Shown: in pieces, positions 18,129 through 26,613 of the stretch
Layout of the letters: each line of letters starts with the position of its first letter
Numbering within the stretch: the first letter of the stretch is position 1
Assembly (NCBI GenBank): GCA_002150995.1
Contig: MDHJ01000001.1
Span: 2,666,001-2,730,000, forward strand
DNA from: Clavibacter michiganensis
GTDB lineage: Bacteria > Actinomycetota > Actinomycetes > Actinomycetales > Microbacteriaceae
Reading direction: 5' to 3'
DNA length: 64,000 nucleotides
Notes under the pieces: model-generated
What the model was told of the DNA's origin: nothing
The model's database searches: none
What the model saw: only the letters and a program-made list of their open reading frames with translations
Program-made: the position numbers and the translations under genes

Positions 18129-18898
18129 GCTTCGACACCGGCGGGGTGCCGCCCGAGCGCACCGGATCCACGCCCCACCCGGCCGCGGACGCCGCCGACC
18201 TGGCGCCGCTCGACCCCGCCGAGGAGACCGCCGACCGCGCGGCCGGCGACGCCGCGGAGGCGCAGGCCGCGGAGGCGCGAGTCCCCACGGACGCCCCCGC
18301 CGAGGTCGTCGAGCCGGTGCAGGACCCGGGCGCCGACGGCACCCAGACCACCCAGCTCCAGAACGGGCTCACCTGCGCGATCCCCCGCTCCAGCCCGCTC
18401 GCGGCGCTGCTCCGGTCGGAGCGCACCTGGACGGGCCCGAGCGCCAAGGAGCGGCTGGCGATCCTCCGCCGCGCGAAGAGCGTCGCGATCGTCGGCGCCT
18501 CCCCGAACCCGGCCAGGTCCAGCTACTTCGTCGGCACGTACCTGCAGCAGTCGAGCGGCTACCGGGTCTACTTCGTGAACCCGAACGCCACCGAGATCCT
18601 CGGGCAGAGGGCGTACCCGGACCTGGCGTCGCTCCCCGAGGTGCCCGACATCGTCGACGTCTTCCGCAAGGCGAGCGACATCCCGTCCGTGGTGCACGAC
18701 GTGGTCGCCGTGGGCGCGCCCGTCATCTGGGTGCAGCTCGGCATCTGGAACCAGGAGGCGGCCGAGGACGCCGAGGCGCGCGGCCTCACCGTCGTCATGG
18801 ACCGCTGCATCAAGGTCGAGCACGCGCGCTTCCACGGCGGGCTGCACCTGCTCGGCTTCGACACCGGCGTCATCAGCTCGCGGAAGGCCGCGGTCTAG
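18125..18898 (+). CDS. CoA-binding (YccU-like) protein
   Basis: A 257-residue protein. Residues 1-95 are a low-complexity acidic Ala/Asp extension; the rest is a Rossmann-fold CoA-binding domain (KSVAIVGASPNPARSSYFVGTYLQQ..YRVYFVNPNATEILGQRAYPDLASLPEVPDIVDVFRKASDIPSVV...IWVQLGIWNQEAAEDAEARGLTVVMDRCIKVEHAR). Start: GTG 18125 overlaps the metY stop (GTGA), so translation is coupled. Pairing of such proteins with O-acetylhomoserine sulfhydrylase recurs in actinobacteria, sometimes as a fusion, pointing to a sulfur role not yet defined. Confidence 0.85.
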   Translation: MSFDTGGVPPERTGSTPHPAADAADLAPLDPAEETADRAAGDAAEAQAAEARVPTDAPAEVVEPVQDPGADGTQTTQLQNGLTCAIPRSSPLAALLRSERTWTGPSAKERLAILRRAKSVAIVGASPNPARSSYFVGTYLQQSSGYRVYFVNPNATEILGQRAYPDLASLPEVPDIVDVFRKASDIPSVVHDVVAVGAPVIWVQLGIWNQEAAEDAEARGLTVVMDRCIKVEHARFHGGLHLLGFDTGVISSRKAAV

Positions 18899-18901
18899 CG
18901 G

Positions 18902-18939
18902 CGGGTCCGGGCGGCGCGGTCGCGCGCGGCCCGGACCCG
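18902..18939. terminator. Bidirectional hairpin between convergent genes
   Basis: CGGGTCCGGGC (18902-18912) pairs perfectly with GCCCGGACCCG (18929-18939), 11 bp. It lies between the convergent CoA-binding and DUF427 genes. There is no U-tract, as is common in high-GC actinobacteria. Confidence 0.75.
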
Positions 18940-18943
18940 GGGG

Positions 18944-19453
18944 TCACCAGCCGAGCGTGCCGGGTGCGCCCTTGAACGGGCCCACCACGCGCGGCGTGAT
19001 CCAGCCGCCGTAGAAGTCGCCCTCCTGCGCCTCGACGGTCACGCCGTCGACGGTGCAGCGGTCCATCGCGGAGGGGTACACCGCGATCATGTCGACGAGC
19101 CGCTCGAACCCGCGGGTCGGCGACGGGTACCACCACGCCGACCGCTCCGCCGTGACCCCGCCGGCCGCGAGGGTGAGGTAGGAGGCCTCGCCCTTGTACT
19201 CGCACCACGAGCGACCCGCGGCGGAGGAGAGCACCCCCGCGGCGAAGTCGCCGGAGGGGATGTAGTAGACGGGCGGGTGGCTCGTCTCGAGCACGCGGAC
19301 GGCGGCCCGGGTGTCGGCGACGACCCGGCCGCCGAGCTCGATCACGACGTGCTCGCCGCTCGGGTCGACGCGCGGCGGGCGGGGGTAGTCCCAGACCGAC
19401 TCCTGCCCCTCGCCGGGGATCTCGCGGGGACGGCGGACAGGGGAGATGCGCAT
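18944..19453 (-). CDS. DUF427 family protein
   Basis: A 169-residue protein from ATG 19453. The DUF427 core is clear: HVVIELGGRVVADTRAAVRVLETSHPPVYYIPSGDF, SWCEYKGEASYLTL and the tail FERLVDMIAVYPSAMDRCTVDGVTVEAQEGDFYGGWITPRVVGPFKG. DUF427 proteins are small beta-rich proteins of unknown biochemical function. The gene is divergent from the GlsB-like gene and converges on metY's partner. Confidence 0.88.
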   Translation of the reverse strand: MRISPVRRPREIPGEGQESVWDYPRPPRVDPSGEHVVIELGGRVVADTRAAVRVLETSHPPVYYIPSGDFAAGVLSSAAGRSWCEYKGEASYLTLAAGGVTAERSAWWYPSPTRGFERLVDMIAVYPSAMDRCTVDGVTVEAQEGDFYGGWITPRVVGPFKGAPGTLGW

Positions 19454-19571
19454 GCGCCGACGGTACCCGGGCTCCTGAGCGCCCCGGATCCGGCGCCCGG
19501 ACAGCTCGGAGGACATCGCCGCGCAATGACGTAGCCACTAAACGTTTTTGCACAAATAGTCCTCCGGGTGC

Positions 19572-19603
19572 TTGACTGGGGCACGTCCACCCGCATTCGG
19601 GTG
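19572..19603 (+). promoter_or_regulatory. AT-richer promoter region and small palindrome before the GlsB-like gene
   Basis: The spacer 19517-19635 is markedly AT-richer than its surroundings. TTGACT at 19572-19577 is a candidate -35. CACCCG-CATT-CGGGTG (19588-19603) is a perfect 6-bp inverted repeat where a -10/operator would fall, 33 bp before the ATG. I see no convincing -10, so a sigma-factor assignment is not possible. Confidence 0.4.
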
Positions 19604-19635
19604 TCACACAGCACGACATCTTTGAGGAGCAACAC

Positions 19636-19896
19636 ATGGGCATCATCGGTTTTCTGGTTCTGGGTCTGATCGCCGGAGCGCTCGCCAAGCTGATCCTCCC
19701 GGGCAAGCAGGGTGGCGGAATCATCGTCACGCTGATCCTGGGCGTCGTCGGCGCATTCCTCGGCGGCTTCATCGGCAGCGCCCTCTTCGGCAAGGGCGTC
19801 GACAGCTTCGACCTGGGCTCGCTCGCGCTCGCCATCGTCGGCGCGATCATCGTCCTGCTGGTCTACGGCGCGATCGTCGGCCGCAAGAAGGCCTAG
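19636..19896 (+). CDS. GlsB/YeaQ/YmgE family stress-associated membrane protein
   Basis: An 86-residue, three-helix membrane protein: MGIIGFLVLGLIAGALAKLILPGKQGGGIIVTLILGVVGAFLGGFIGSALFG...LALAIVGAIIVLLVYGAIVGRKKA. The GxxAGxxAKxxxPG..G motif after helix 1 is the family signature (transglycosylase-associated/GlsB). Family members are induced by stress. A strong GAGGAGCAA lies 5-6 nt before the ATG, the start lies about 120 bp from the next divergent gene, and a clear terminator follows, so it is a monocistronic, probably highly expressed unit. Confidence 0.92.
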   Translation: MGIIGFLVLGLIAGALAKLILPGKQGGGIIVTLILGVVGAFLGGFIGSALFGKGVDSFDLGSLALAIVGAIIVLLVYGAIVGRKKA

Positions 19897-19911
19897 TCTT
19901 CCTGCACCACG

Positions 19912-19953
19912 GAGCCCCCGTCGCCCGACCGCATGGTCCGGCGGCGGGGGCTC
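19912..19953 (+). terminator. Rho-independent-type terminator after the GlsB-like gene
   Basis: GAGCCCCCGTCGCC (19912-19925) pairs with GGCGGCGGGGGCTC (19940-19953), a 14-bp stem with one G-U pair and a 14-nt loop, 15 bp after the stop codon. TCTCC follows in place of a U-run. Confidence 0.85.
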
Positions 19954-20040
19954 TCTCCATGCCGGGGTGACGCACCCGGGTTCCTGTCGGGCCCCTGATC
20001 CCGCCCGATGCGTCGCCGCCCGCGTGCCTACGATGACCGC

Positions 20041-20684
20041 ATGCCCGACGTCGCCGCCCCCACCCGCTCGCGCACGGCCGCCGTCCTCGTGGCCGTGGCC
20101 CTGCCCCGCTCGCCCTCGCCGCCGCGGGCCTCAGCCACCCGACCCAGCTGACCGCCGCGACCGCCGTGCAGTGGCGCGACCTGCACATCGCGCTGCTCCC
20201 GCTCTTCCCGCTGCTCGCCATCGCGCCGATCCTCCTGACCCGCCGCCACGACCGCCGCCTCGGCATCCTGGCCGTCGTCCTCGGCTTCGCCTACGCCGTC
20301 TGCTACCAGGCGCTCGACATCCTCGCGGGCATCGCCGCCGGCGCCCTCAAGATCGAGGGCGGCCAGGGGGTGACCACCATGTACGCGCTCGCCGACGGCA
20401 TCGTCGTCACGGGCGTGTGGTCCTACGTCGCCGTCACCGTGCTCGCGAGCGCCCTCGTGATCCGGCACGCCGGCCTCCGGGCCCTGCCCGGCGCGGTGGT
20501 CGCCGTCATCGCGGCCGTCTCGTTCGTCGACAGCCACATCTTCTTCCCGCGGGGCGTGATCACCATGCTGGGCCTCGCGGTCGGGTGGACCTGGCTGGCG
20601 CTCGCCTCCTCCGGGGCCGCCCGGCGCGGCGCCGTCGGACCCGTCGGGGGCCGCCCGGCCGACCGCGCGGAGGCGGCGGCATAG
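20041..20684 (+). pseudogene. Hypothetical multi-pass membrane protein, frameshifted near the N-terminus
   Basis: The ATG at 20041 has TACGAT (20029-20034) 6 nt upstream. It reads MPDVAAPTRSRTAAVLVAVAL, then needs -1 at the C4 run 20104-20107 to give PLALAAAGLSHPTQLTAATAVQWRDLHIALLPLFPLLAIAPILL and four more hydrophobic segments (LGILAVVLGFAYAVCYQALDILAGIAAG; WSYVAVTVLASALVI; ALPGAVVAVIAAVSFVDSHIF; GVITMLGLAVGWTWLAL). One added C makes 214 codons. Without it, translation could restart only at a GTG/ATG after helix 1. No family recognised. sdaA follows 9 bp later with its own promoter. Confidence 0.7.
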
Positions 20685-20693
20685 TCTGACGGG

Positions 20694-22061
20694 ATGACAG
20701 CGTACGTCTCGGCACTCGACCTCTTCTCCATCGGGATCGGGCCGTCCAGCTCGCACACCGTCGGCCCGATGCGCGCGGCCCTGCTGTTCGCCGAGGAGTG
20801 CGCGGCGTCGCCGCGGCTGACGGGGATCACGCGGGTCACGGTGCGGCTGTTCGGCTCGCTCGGCGCCACCGGGCTCGGCCACGGCACGCCCGACGCGGTC
20901 GTCGCGGGCCTCGCCGGGCTCGCGCCGGAGACGTGCGACCCCGACGAGGTGCGCGGCCGCTGGTCCGGTCTCGGCGAGGGCGTGGACGTGCCGCTCGCGG
21001 GCGTCCACCCGGTGCGCATGGTGGGACGCAACCTCACGTTCGAGCCGTTCACGCGCCTCCCCCGGCACCCGAACGCGATGCACCTCGCCGCGCTCGACGC
21101 CGACGGCGGCACCGTGCTCGAGAGCACGTGGTACTCGGTCGGCGGCGGGTTCGTGCTGCGCGAGGACCAGGCGCCCTCGGCCGTGCTGCCCACCGGGCTC
21201 CCCCACTCCTTCTCCAACGCCGATGAGCTCATCGCCCTCGCCGAGTCGACGGGGCGCTCCATCGCCGACGTCGCGCGCGACACGGAGGAGTCGATCCACG
21301 GGTCGCGCCGCGCGGTCGCCGGCCTCGACGCGATCTGGGACGCCATGGCCGCGTGCGTCTCCTCGGGCCTCGACGGCCAGGGCACGCTGCCCGGCGGCCT
21401 GAACGTGCGACGCCGGGCAGCCCGCGTCGCGTCGCAGCTCGCCGCCATCGACGCCGAGAGCGCGCGCGACACCTCGCACGAGTGGCTGCACGCGTTCGCC
21501 CTCGCGGTCAACGAGGAGAACGCGTCCGGTGGGCGCGTGGTGACCGCGCCCACCAACGGCGCCGCGGGCATCATCCCCGCCGTCGGCTCCTACTACCTGC
21601 GGTTCGTGCCCGGCGCGGACCGCGACGGGATCCGCGACTTCCTGCTCACGGCGACCGCCATCGGCTCGCTCGTGAAGGCCAACGCGTCCATCTCGGGCGC
21701 CGAGGCCGGCTGCCAGGGCGAGGTCGGCACGGCGTGCGCGATGGCGGCGGGTGCGCTCTGCGCCGTGCTCGGCGGGACCCCGCGCCAGGTCGAGAACGCG
21801 GCCGAGATCGCCATGGAGCACCACCTCGGCCTCACGTGCGACCCCGTCGGAGGTCTCGTGCAGATCCCGTGCATCGAGCGGAACGCGATCGCCGCCTCGA
21901 CCGCCGTCAACGCCGCCCGCATGGCGCTGCACGGCGACGGCACGCACCTCGTCTCCCTCGACACCGTCATCGAGACGATGCGGCAGACGGGCCTCGACAT
22001 GTCCACCAAGTACAAGGAGACGTCCACGGGCGGCCTCGCGGTCAACGTCATCGAGTGCTGA
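20694..22061 (+). CDS. sdaA: L-serine ammonia-lyase (single-chain, Fe-S)
   Basis: Deaminates L-serine to pyruvate. The 455-residue protein fuses the beta-domain (SALDLFSIGIGPSSSHTVGPMRAALLFAEE at the N-terminus) and the alpha catalytic domain (GGRVVTAPTNGAAGIIPAVGSYYLRF..., KANASISGAEAGCQGEVGTACAMAAGALCAVLGG, MEHHLGLTCDPVGGLVQIPCIERNA). Cys in GCQGEVGTAC and LTCDPVGG...IPC are the [4Fe-4S] ligands. TAGTCT (20682-20687) lies 6 nt before the ATG. Confidence 0.95.
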   Translation: MTAYVSALDLFSIGIGPSSSHTVGPMRAALLFAEECAASPRLTGITRVTVRLFGSLGATGLGHGTPDAVVAGLAGLAPETCDPDEVRGRWSGLGEGVDVPLAGVHPVRMVGRNLTFEPFTRLPRHPNAMHLAALDADGGTVLESTWYSVGGGFVLREDQAPSAVLPTGLPHSFSNADELIALAESTGRSIADVARDTEESIHGSRRAVAGLDAIWDAMAACVSSGLDGQGTLPGGLNVRRRAARVASQLAAIDAESARDTSHEWLHAFALAVNEENASGGRVVTAPTNGAAGIIPAVGSYYLRFVPGADRDGIRDFLLTATAIGSLVKANASISGAEAGCQGEVGTACAMAAGALCAVLGGTPRQVENAAEIAMEHHLGLTCDPVGGLVQIPCIERNAIAASTAVNAARMALHGDGTHLVSLDTVIETMRQTGLDMSTKYKETSTGGLAVNVIEC

Positions 22062-22098
22062 GCGCGCGCGACGGGCCCTCCCGTGTCAGGCTGAGCGC

Positions 22099-22470
22099 AT
22101 GGGTGTCCCCGCGCTGCTGCTCGCCGTCGCGGCGCTGCTGATCCTCGGCACCACCCAGCTGGCCGCGTGGGGCGTGCTCAAGCGCAACGGCTGGATCGGC
22201 ATCCGCACCCGGCCGCTCATGACGAGCGACGCCGCGTGGCGCGCCGGCCACCGGGCGGCGCTCCCGGCGCTGCGCGGGACGTGCCTCCCCGTCGCCATCG
22301 GCGGGGTCATCGGCGGCATCGCGGCGGGCGCCGGCATGAACAGCGTCGCGAGCTGGGGCGCGCTGCTGCTCGTCGGCGGCATCGCCTGGAGCACCTTCCG
22401 CGCGGGACGCGCCGCCAAGGCCGTCATCCGCGGCGAGGCCGAGGCGCCGCGGCGGCCCGTCGCGCGCTGA
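22099..22470 (+). CDS. SdpI family protein
   Basis: A 123-residue, three-helix protein: an N-terminal helix (ALLLAVAALLILGTTQLAAWGVL), then KRNGWIGIRTRPLMTSDAAWRAGHRAALPAL, the SdpI family signature (NGxxGIRT..T..S...W...HR.A), then two further helices. SdpI proteins include the immunity factor for the SDP toxin of Bacillus, but actinobacterial members have no proven partner and no toxin gene is seen here. It follows sdaA by 37 bp on the same strand. Confidence 0.85.
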   Translation: MGVPALLLAVAALLILGTTQLAAWGVLKRNGWIGIRTRPLMTSDAAWRAGHRAALPALRGTCLPVAIGGVIGGIAAGAGMNSVASWGALLLVGGIAWSTFRAGRAAKAVIRGEAEAPRRPVAR

Positions 22471-22500
22471 GAGGTCGGGCGCGCGGCTGCAGCCGCGCGG

Positions 22501-23640
22501 CTAGGACGCGGGCGGCGCGGCCTCGGGGCCTTCCGCACCCGCACCCGCGCCCGCGCGCAGGGCGTCGCCCACCGCTGCCAGCCGCTCCGGTCCGACGAGG
22601 CCCAGGTGGTACGCGTACGCGTCGTCGATGCCGGCGATCGCGCGGGGCCAGCCCGACCGGATCCCCTCGGCCGTGGCCGGCGGCATCGCCCACATCCAGC
22701 CGCCCAGCCGGGTGCCGGGGAGCCGGGAGCGCAGGGCGCGGACGGCGTCCGGGTCGTGCACGACGGCGTCCGCGAGGATGACGCCGTCGACGAGGTCGAC
22801 GTCGTCGAGGAGCGCCGCGAAGGGACCCGTGGCCCAGGGATCGGGATCCGCGTGCACGACGACGCGCGCCACGCCCGCCGCCCGCGCGGCGCCGACGCAC
22901 GCCTCGAGGAGCAGGCGGCGCGCCCGCGCGCGCACGGCGAGCACCGCCTCGAGGCCGTCGGTGGAGCCGTCCGCGTCGACGCGGGCCCGCACCTCGGCGC
23001 GGAGGGCGTCCGGATCGACCCCGTCCGCGGCGAGCGCCGCGACGCAGGCGGTGCAGAAGCAGATCGAGAGGAGCGCCTCCACGTCGGCCGACCAGTCGGC
23101 GCCCGACGTCTTCTCGTGGGCGCTGAGGTGCGCGAGGCCGAGGGGCCCGCAGGCCTCCAGCATCACGCCGTCGAGCGGTGCCGCGGCGGCGACCTCCGCG
23201 ACGAGGGTCGCGGCGTACTCCCGGACCTCGGGGTGCGACGGGCAGAGCGCGTGGACGTGCACGTGCCCCCACGCGTCGACGACCGAGCGCTCCGGGTGCC
23301 GCTCCCCGATCGCGCACGCGTGGGTGAGCACGATCCAGGCCTCGACGCGGAGCCCCGCGTCCCGCGCGACGGCGGCGGCGCGCTCGAACGCGCGCGGCCC
23401 GACCCAGGGCGCGTGGTCGCCCGGCCGGATCTCCCCCCACGCCTCCGGGCGCACGGGCACGTAGAGGGCGGCGTCGCGGGCGTCCACCACGCGGTGCCGC
23501 GGGTGCAGGGGCGTCGCGGCGCGGACGGAGTGGTACGCGGCGGCGATCGCGACCCCGTCGGCGCCGGCGTCCCGCACGCGCGCGGTCGCATCGGGATCGT
23601 CGATGAGGTCCCAGGGGTAGACGCAGAACGCGCGGCTCAT
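22501..23640 (-). CDS. Uncharacterised TIM-barrel-like protein of the uronate locus
   Basis: A 379-residue protein I cannot assign to a named family. The opening (CVYPWDLIDDPDATARVRDAGADGVAIAAAYHSVRAATPLHPRHRVVDARDAALYVP) and repeated beta-alpha pattern (VEAWIVLTHACAIGERHP; HVHALCPSHPEVREYAATLVAEVAA; GVMLEACGPLGLAHL; VVVHADPDPW) suggest a barrel like glycoside-hydrolase-type enzymes. A cysteine cluster (LSICFCTACVAAL) might bind metal. The ATG overlaps the iclR stop by 4 bp (ATGA), so it is the last gene of udh-iclR-this. Context suggests a role in uronate or aldarate handling, for instance lactone hydrolysis or glycoside release; this is inference. Confidence 0.75.
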   Translation of the reverse strand: MSRAFCVYPWDLIDDPDATARVRDAGADGVAIAAAYHSVRAATPLHPRHRVVDARDAALYVPVRPEAWGEIRPGDHAPWVGPRAFERAAAVARDAGLRVEAWIVLTHACAIGERHPERSVVDAWGHVHVHALCPSHPEVREYAATLVAEVAAAAPLDGVMLEACGPLGLAHLSAHEKTSGADWSADVEALLSICFCTACVAALAADGVDPDALRAEVRARVDADGSTDGLEAVLAVRARARRLLLEACVGAARAAGVARVVVHADPDPWATGPFAALLDDVDLVDGVILADAVVHDPDAVRALRSRLPGTRLGGWMWAMPPATAEGIRSGWPRAIAGIDDAYAYHLGLVGPERLAAVGDALRAGAGAGAEGPEAAPPAS

Positions 23641-24464
23641 CGGACGCCCGCCGAGCGCAGCTCCTGGGCGAGCCGCTGCGCGTGCGTGCCGATGACGGCG
23701 GCGACCCGCGCGACCTCCGCGTCGTCGGCCCGGGCGACGGGCATGGAGCAGCTGATCGCGTCGGTGGCGGGGATCCGGTAGCCGACGCTCACGCTCACGC
23801 AGCTCACGCCCGCGAGGTTCTCCTCGCGCTCGTGCGCGTAGCCGCGCTCGTGGAAGCCGTCGAGCTGGGCGTCGAGGGCGGCGCGGTCCGTGACGGTGCG
23901 CGCGGTGAGGGCGGCCAGGGGGCCGTCGCCGAGCGCGTCGCGCCGCTCGGCGGGGCTGAGCTCCGCGAGCAGCGCCTTGCCGAGCGAGGTGGCGTGCGCG
24001 GGCAGCTGGCGGCCGACGCGCGAGGTGGCGCGGCGGGACTCGGTGGTCTCGCGCGTGGCCAGGTAGAGCACCTGGCCACCCTCGCGGCGGGCGTAGTGGG
24101 CGGTGTAGCCGGTGTCGTCGCCGATGCGCTCGAGCGCCCGCACGGCATGCGGGAGCGCCCGGTCGCGGTCGAGGTACGCGGTGCCGACGACGAGGGCGCG
24201 GGATCCGATGGCGACGTGCGTGCCGTCCTGCAGCATCTCGATCCAGCCGCTGGCGGCCATGGTGTGCAGCAGCTGGTGGAGGCTGGAGCGCGGGTATCCG
24301 GACGCCCGGTGCAGCTCGACGACGGAGACGGGCTCGTCCGACGCCGCGAGCCGCTCGAGGAGGGCGAGGGTGCGCTCCGCCGACTTGACGGGCCGGGCGC
24401 CGCCCTCCGCCGCCATCGCGGCAGGCGACGATGCAGGAACCCGCTCCCCGGCGGCGCGGGTCAC
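23637..24464 (-). CDS. IclR family transcriptional regulator
   Basis: A 275-residue regulator. A winged helix (PVKSAERTLALLERLAASDEPVSVVELHRASGYPRSSLHQLLHTMAASGWI, about residues 24-75) is followed by the GAF-like IclR ligand domain (YTAHYARREGGQVLYLATRE...LPAHATSLGKALLAELSP...GYAHEREENLAGVSCVSVSV). Start: GTG 24464 overlaps the udh stop (GTGA); the first 16 residues are not conserved and the ATG at residue 17 is an alternative. Placed between udh and the TIM-barrel gene and opposite gudD, it most likely responds to a uronate or aldarate and controls both operons. Confidence 0.92.
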   Translation of the reverse strand: MTRAAGERVPASSPAAMAAEGGARPVKSAERTLALLERLAASDEPVSVVELHRASGYPRSSLHQLLHTMAASGWIEMLQDGTHVAIGSRALVVGTAYLDRDRALPHAVRALERIGDDTGYTAHYARREGGQVLYLATRETTESRRATSRVGRQLPAHATSLGKALLAELSPAERRDALGDGPLAALTARTVTDRAALDAQLDGFHERGYAHEREENLAGVSCVSVSVGYRIPATDAISCSMPVARADDAEVARVAAVIGTHAQRLAQELRSAGVR

Positions 24465-25267
24465 CACGGCTCCCCCAGCGGATGAGCCGCCGACGCGAAC
24501 TCGCCGCCGATGAGGCCGTTCGCGTCGGGATCCACGCCGTCCACGTCGCGCGGCATCACGTCCGCCGCGTGCTGCTCGGCGTCGTCCTCCGGGTGGTAGC
24601 CGATGGCGTGGCCGGCATCGTGCGCGAACCAGGCGCGGGTGTTGCGGGAGACGCCCCACACGATGCGCGCGCCGGGCTCGTCGAGCACGGCGACCGCCTC
24701 GACGAGCCGCGCGAGGTCGGGGAAGGAGAGCCAGGTGGAGAGCATGCGCGAGGTGGTGGGCCGTGCGAGGGCCGTGCCGATGCGGACGCTCACGACGGCG
24801 AGCCCGTGGCGGTCGGCGTACACGGAGCCGAGCGCCTCCATGGCGGCCTTGCTCGCGCCGTACAGGCCGTCGGGCCGCGGTTCGAGCCGGTCCACGGGCT
24901 GCGCCGGCACGGGGTGGAAGCCGACGGCGTGCGTGCTGCTCGCGAGCAGCACCCGCCGCACGCCCGTGTCGCGGGCGGCCTCGAGCACGCTGCGGGTGCC
25001 CTCGACGTTCGCCTCCGCCAGCGCGGCCCACGACCGCTCCCGGCTGAGGCCGCCGAGGTGCACGACGAGGTCCGCCCCGACGATCGCCGCACGGACGGCG
25101 TCCGTGTCGGTGACGGACACCGTGATCGCCGTCTCGCCCGCGACCGCCTCCGGGTCGACCAGGTCGATGAGGGTCAGCCGGTGGCCGGCGGCGCGCAGGA
25201 GCGGCCGCACCCCGCGGGCGACGAGGCCGGCGGCCCCGGTGATGACGATGCTCCGCGCGTCGGCCAT
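24461..25267 (-). CDS. udh: Uronate dehydrogenase (SDR family)
   Basis: Oxidises galacturonate/glucuronate with NAD+ to the aldarolactone, first step of the oxidative uronate route. The 268-residue extended-SDR protein has VITGAAGLVARGVRPLLRAAGHRLTLIDL at the N-terminus, VVHLGGLSRE, SSTHAVGFHP and the catalytic YGASKAAMEALG (Tyr-x3-Lys), with WFAHDAGHAIGYHPEDDAE near the C-terminus as in characterised Udh proteins (about 265 residues). First gene of the leftward operon udh-iclR-TIM barrel. The pathway fit with gudD, kdgD and KGSADH opposite makes the call strong. Confidence 0.88.
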   Translation of the reverse strand: MADARSIVITGAAGLVARGVRPLLRAAGHRLTLIDLVDPEAVAGETAITVSVTDTDAVRAAIVGADLVVHLGGLSRERSWAALAEANVEGTRSVLEAARDTGVRRVLLASSTHAVGFHPVPAQPVDRLEPRPDGLYGASKAAMEALGSVYADRHGLAVVSVRIGTALARPTTSRMLSTWLSFPDLARLVEAVAVLDEPGARIVWGVSRNTRAWFAHDAGHAIGYHPEDDAEQHAADVMPRDVDGVDPDANGLIGGEFASAAHPLGEPW

Positions 25268-25353
25268 GCCGGCGTCCCCTTCCCGGCCCGTCCGCGTTGA
25301 CGACGTGCCCGATGCCGCCTACGTTAGCAGGCACGTTCACGCTGATGGAAGGC

Positions 25354-25369
25354 ATCCGCATATGCGCAT
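25354..25369. promoter_or_regulatory. Palindrome in the divergent udh/gudD spacer, candidate IclR site
   Basis: CGCATATGCG (25357-25366) is a perfect palindrome within a near-palindromic ATCCGCATATGCGCAT (25354-25369). It lies in the 114-bp spacer between udh and gudD, just ahead of the gudD ribosome binding site (GGAGG at 25371). The encoded IclR protein is the obvious candidate to bind it. A TAACGT hexamer on the minus strand near 25325 could be the udh -10. Confidence 0.45.
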
Positions 25370-25381
25370 GGGAGGGGCTCG

Positions 25382-26613
25382 ATGATCATCCGCGACCTCG
25401 TCGTCACGCCCATCGCGTTCCGCGACCCTCCCCTGCTCAACGCGGACGGCGTGCACGAGCCCCTGGCGATGCGCACCATCGTCGAGCTCGTCGTCGACGG
25501 CGGCGTCATCGGCCTCGGCGAGGGCCAGGGCGGTGCCGCCGCGGCCGAGGCCGTCGCGTCCGTCCGGGACGCCGTCGTCGGGCTCAGCGTGTTCGACCTC
25601 CACGGCATCGAGGCGGCGGTCGGCGCGGCCCTCGGGGCGACGACGGTCCGCTCGACCGCCGTGCCCGCCGTGTCGTGCACTCCATGATCGACGTGGCCGC
25701 GCACGACGCCCAGGGCCGCATCACGGGCCTGCCGGTCAGCGAGCTGCTGGGCGGCCGGGTCCGCGACGCCGTCCCGTACAGCGCGTACCTCTTCTACAAG
25801 TGGGCGGCGCACCCCGGTCAGGAGCCCGACGACTTCGGCGCGGCGCTCGATCCCGCGGGCATCGTCGCGCAGGCCCGCCTCCTCATCGGCCGGTACGGGT
25901 TCGGCTCCATCAAGCTGAAGGCGGGCGTGCTCCCGCCCGACGAGGAGATCGCGGCGATCCGCGCCCTCGCGGAGGCGTTCCCCGACCACCCGCTGCGCAT
26001 CGACCCGAACGGCGCGTGGACGCACGAGACGGCGCTCCGCGTGGCCCGCGAGCTCGACGGGGTGCTCGAGTACCTCGAGGACCCGGTGCTCGGCATCGAC
26101 GGGATGGCCGCCGTGGCCGCCGAGGTGTCCCAGCCGCTCGCCACGAACATGTGCGTCGTGACCTTCGAGCAGATCGCGGAGGGCTTCGCGAAGGACGCCG
26201 TGCAGATCGTGCTCTCCGACCACCACTACTGGGGCGGGCTCGCGCACACCCGCGAGCTGGCGGCGATCTGCGCCACCTGGGGCGTGGGCCTGTCCATGCA
26301 CTCGAACTCGCACCTCGGCATCTCCCTCGCCGCCATGACGCACGTCGCCGCCGCGAGCCCCGAGCTCGGCTACGCCTGCGACACCCACTACCCGTGGAAC
26401 CGCGGCGACGACGTCATCGTCCCCGGCGTCCTCGAGATCGTGGACGGCGCCGTCGCCGTGCCGACCGGCCCCGGCCTCGGCGTCGAGCTCGACCGCGAGG
26501 CGCTCGCCCGCCAGCACCGCGTGTACCGCGAGTCCGGCCGCACCGTGCGCGACGACACCGGCTACATGCGCAGCATCCATCCCGCCTACGACCCCACGCT
26601 CCCGAGGTTCTGA
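25382..26613 (+). pseudogene. gudD: Glucarate/galactarate dehydratase (enolase superfamily), frameshifted
   Basis: Dehydrates the aldarate to 5-keto-4-deoxyglucarate. The ATG at 25382 reads MIIRDLVVTPIAFRDPPLLNADGVHEP..., then at the G4 run 25634-25637 the frame must shift by -1 to give AALGGDDGPLDRRARRVVHSMIDVAAHDAQG and the barrel. The barrel has SIKLKAG (KxK catalytic lysine), DPNGAW, LEDPV and TNMCV for metal and substrate, and MHSNSHLGIS with the catalytic His, all matching glucarate dehydratase. One added G gives 410 codons. TGATG overlaps kdgD. If the lesion is real, the pathway is blocked at this step. Confidence 0.85.

Noticed and set aside
22099-22470. Toxin-immunity pair around the SdpI-family gene
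   Set aside because: The neighbours are sdaA and the uronate locus; no SdpC-like or other toxin gene is adjacent, so immunity function has no local support.
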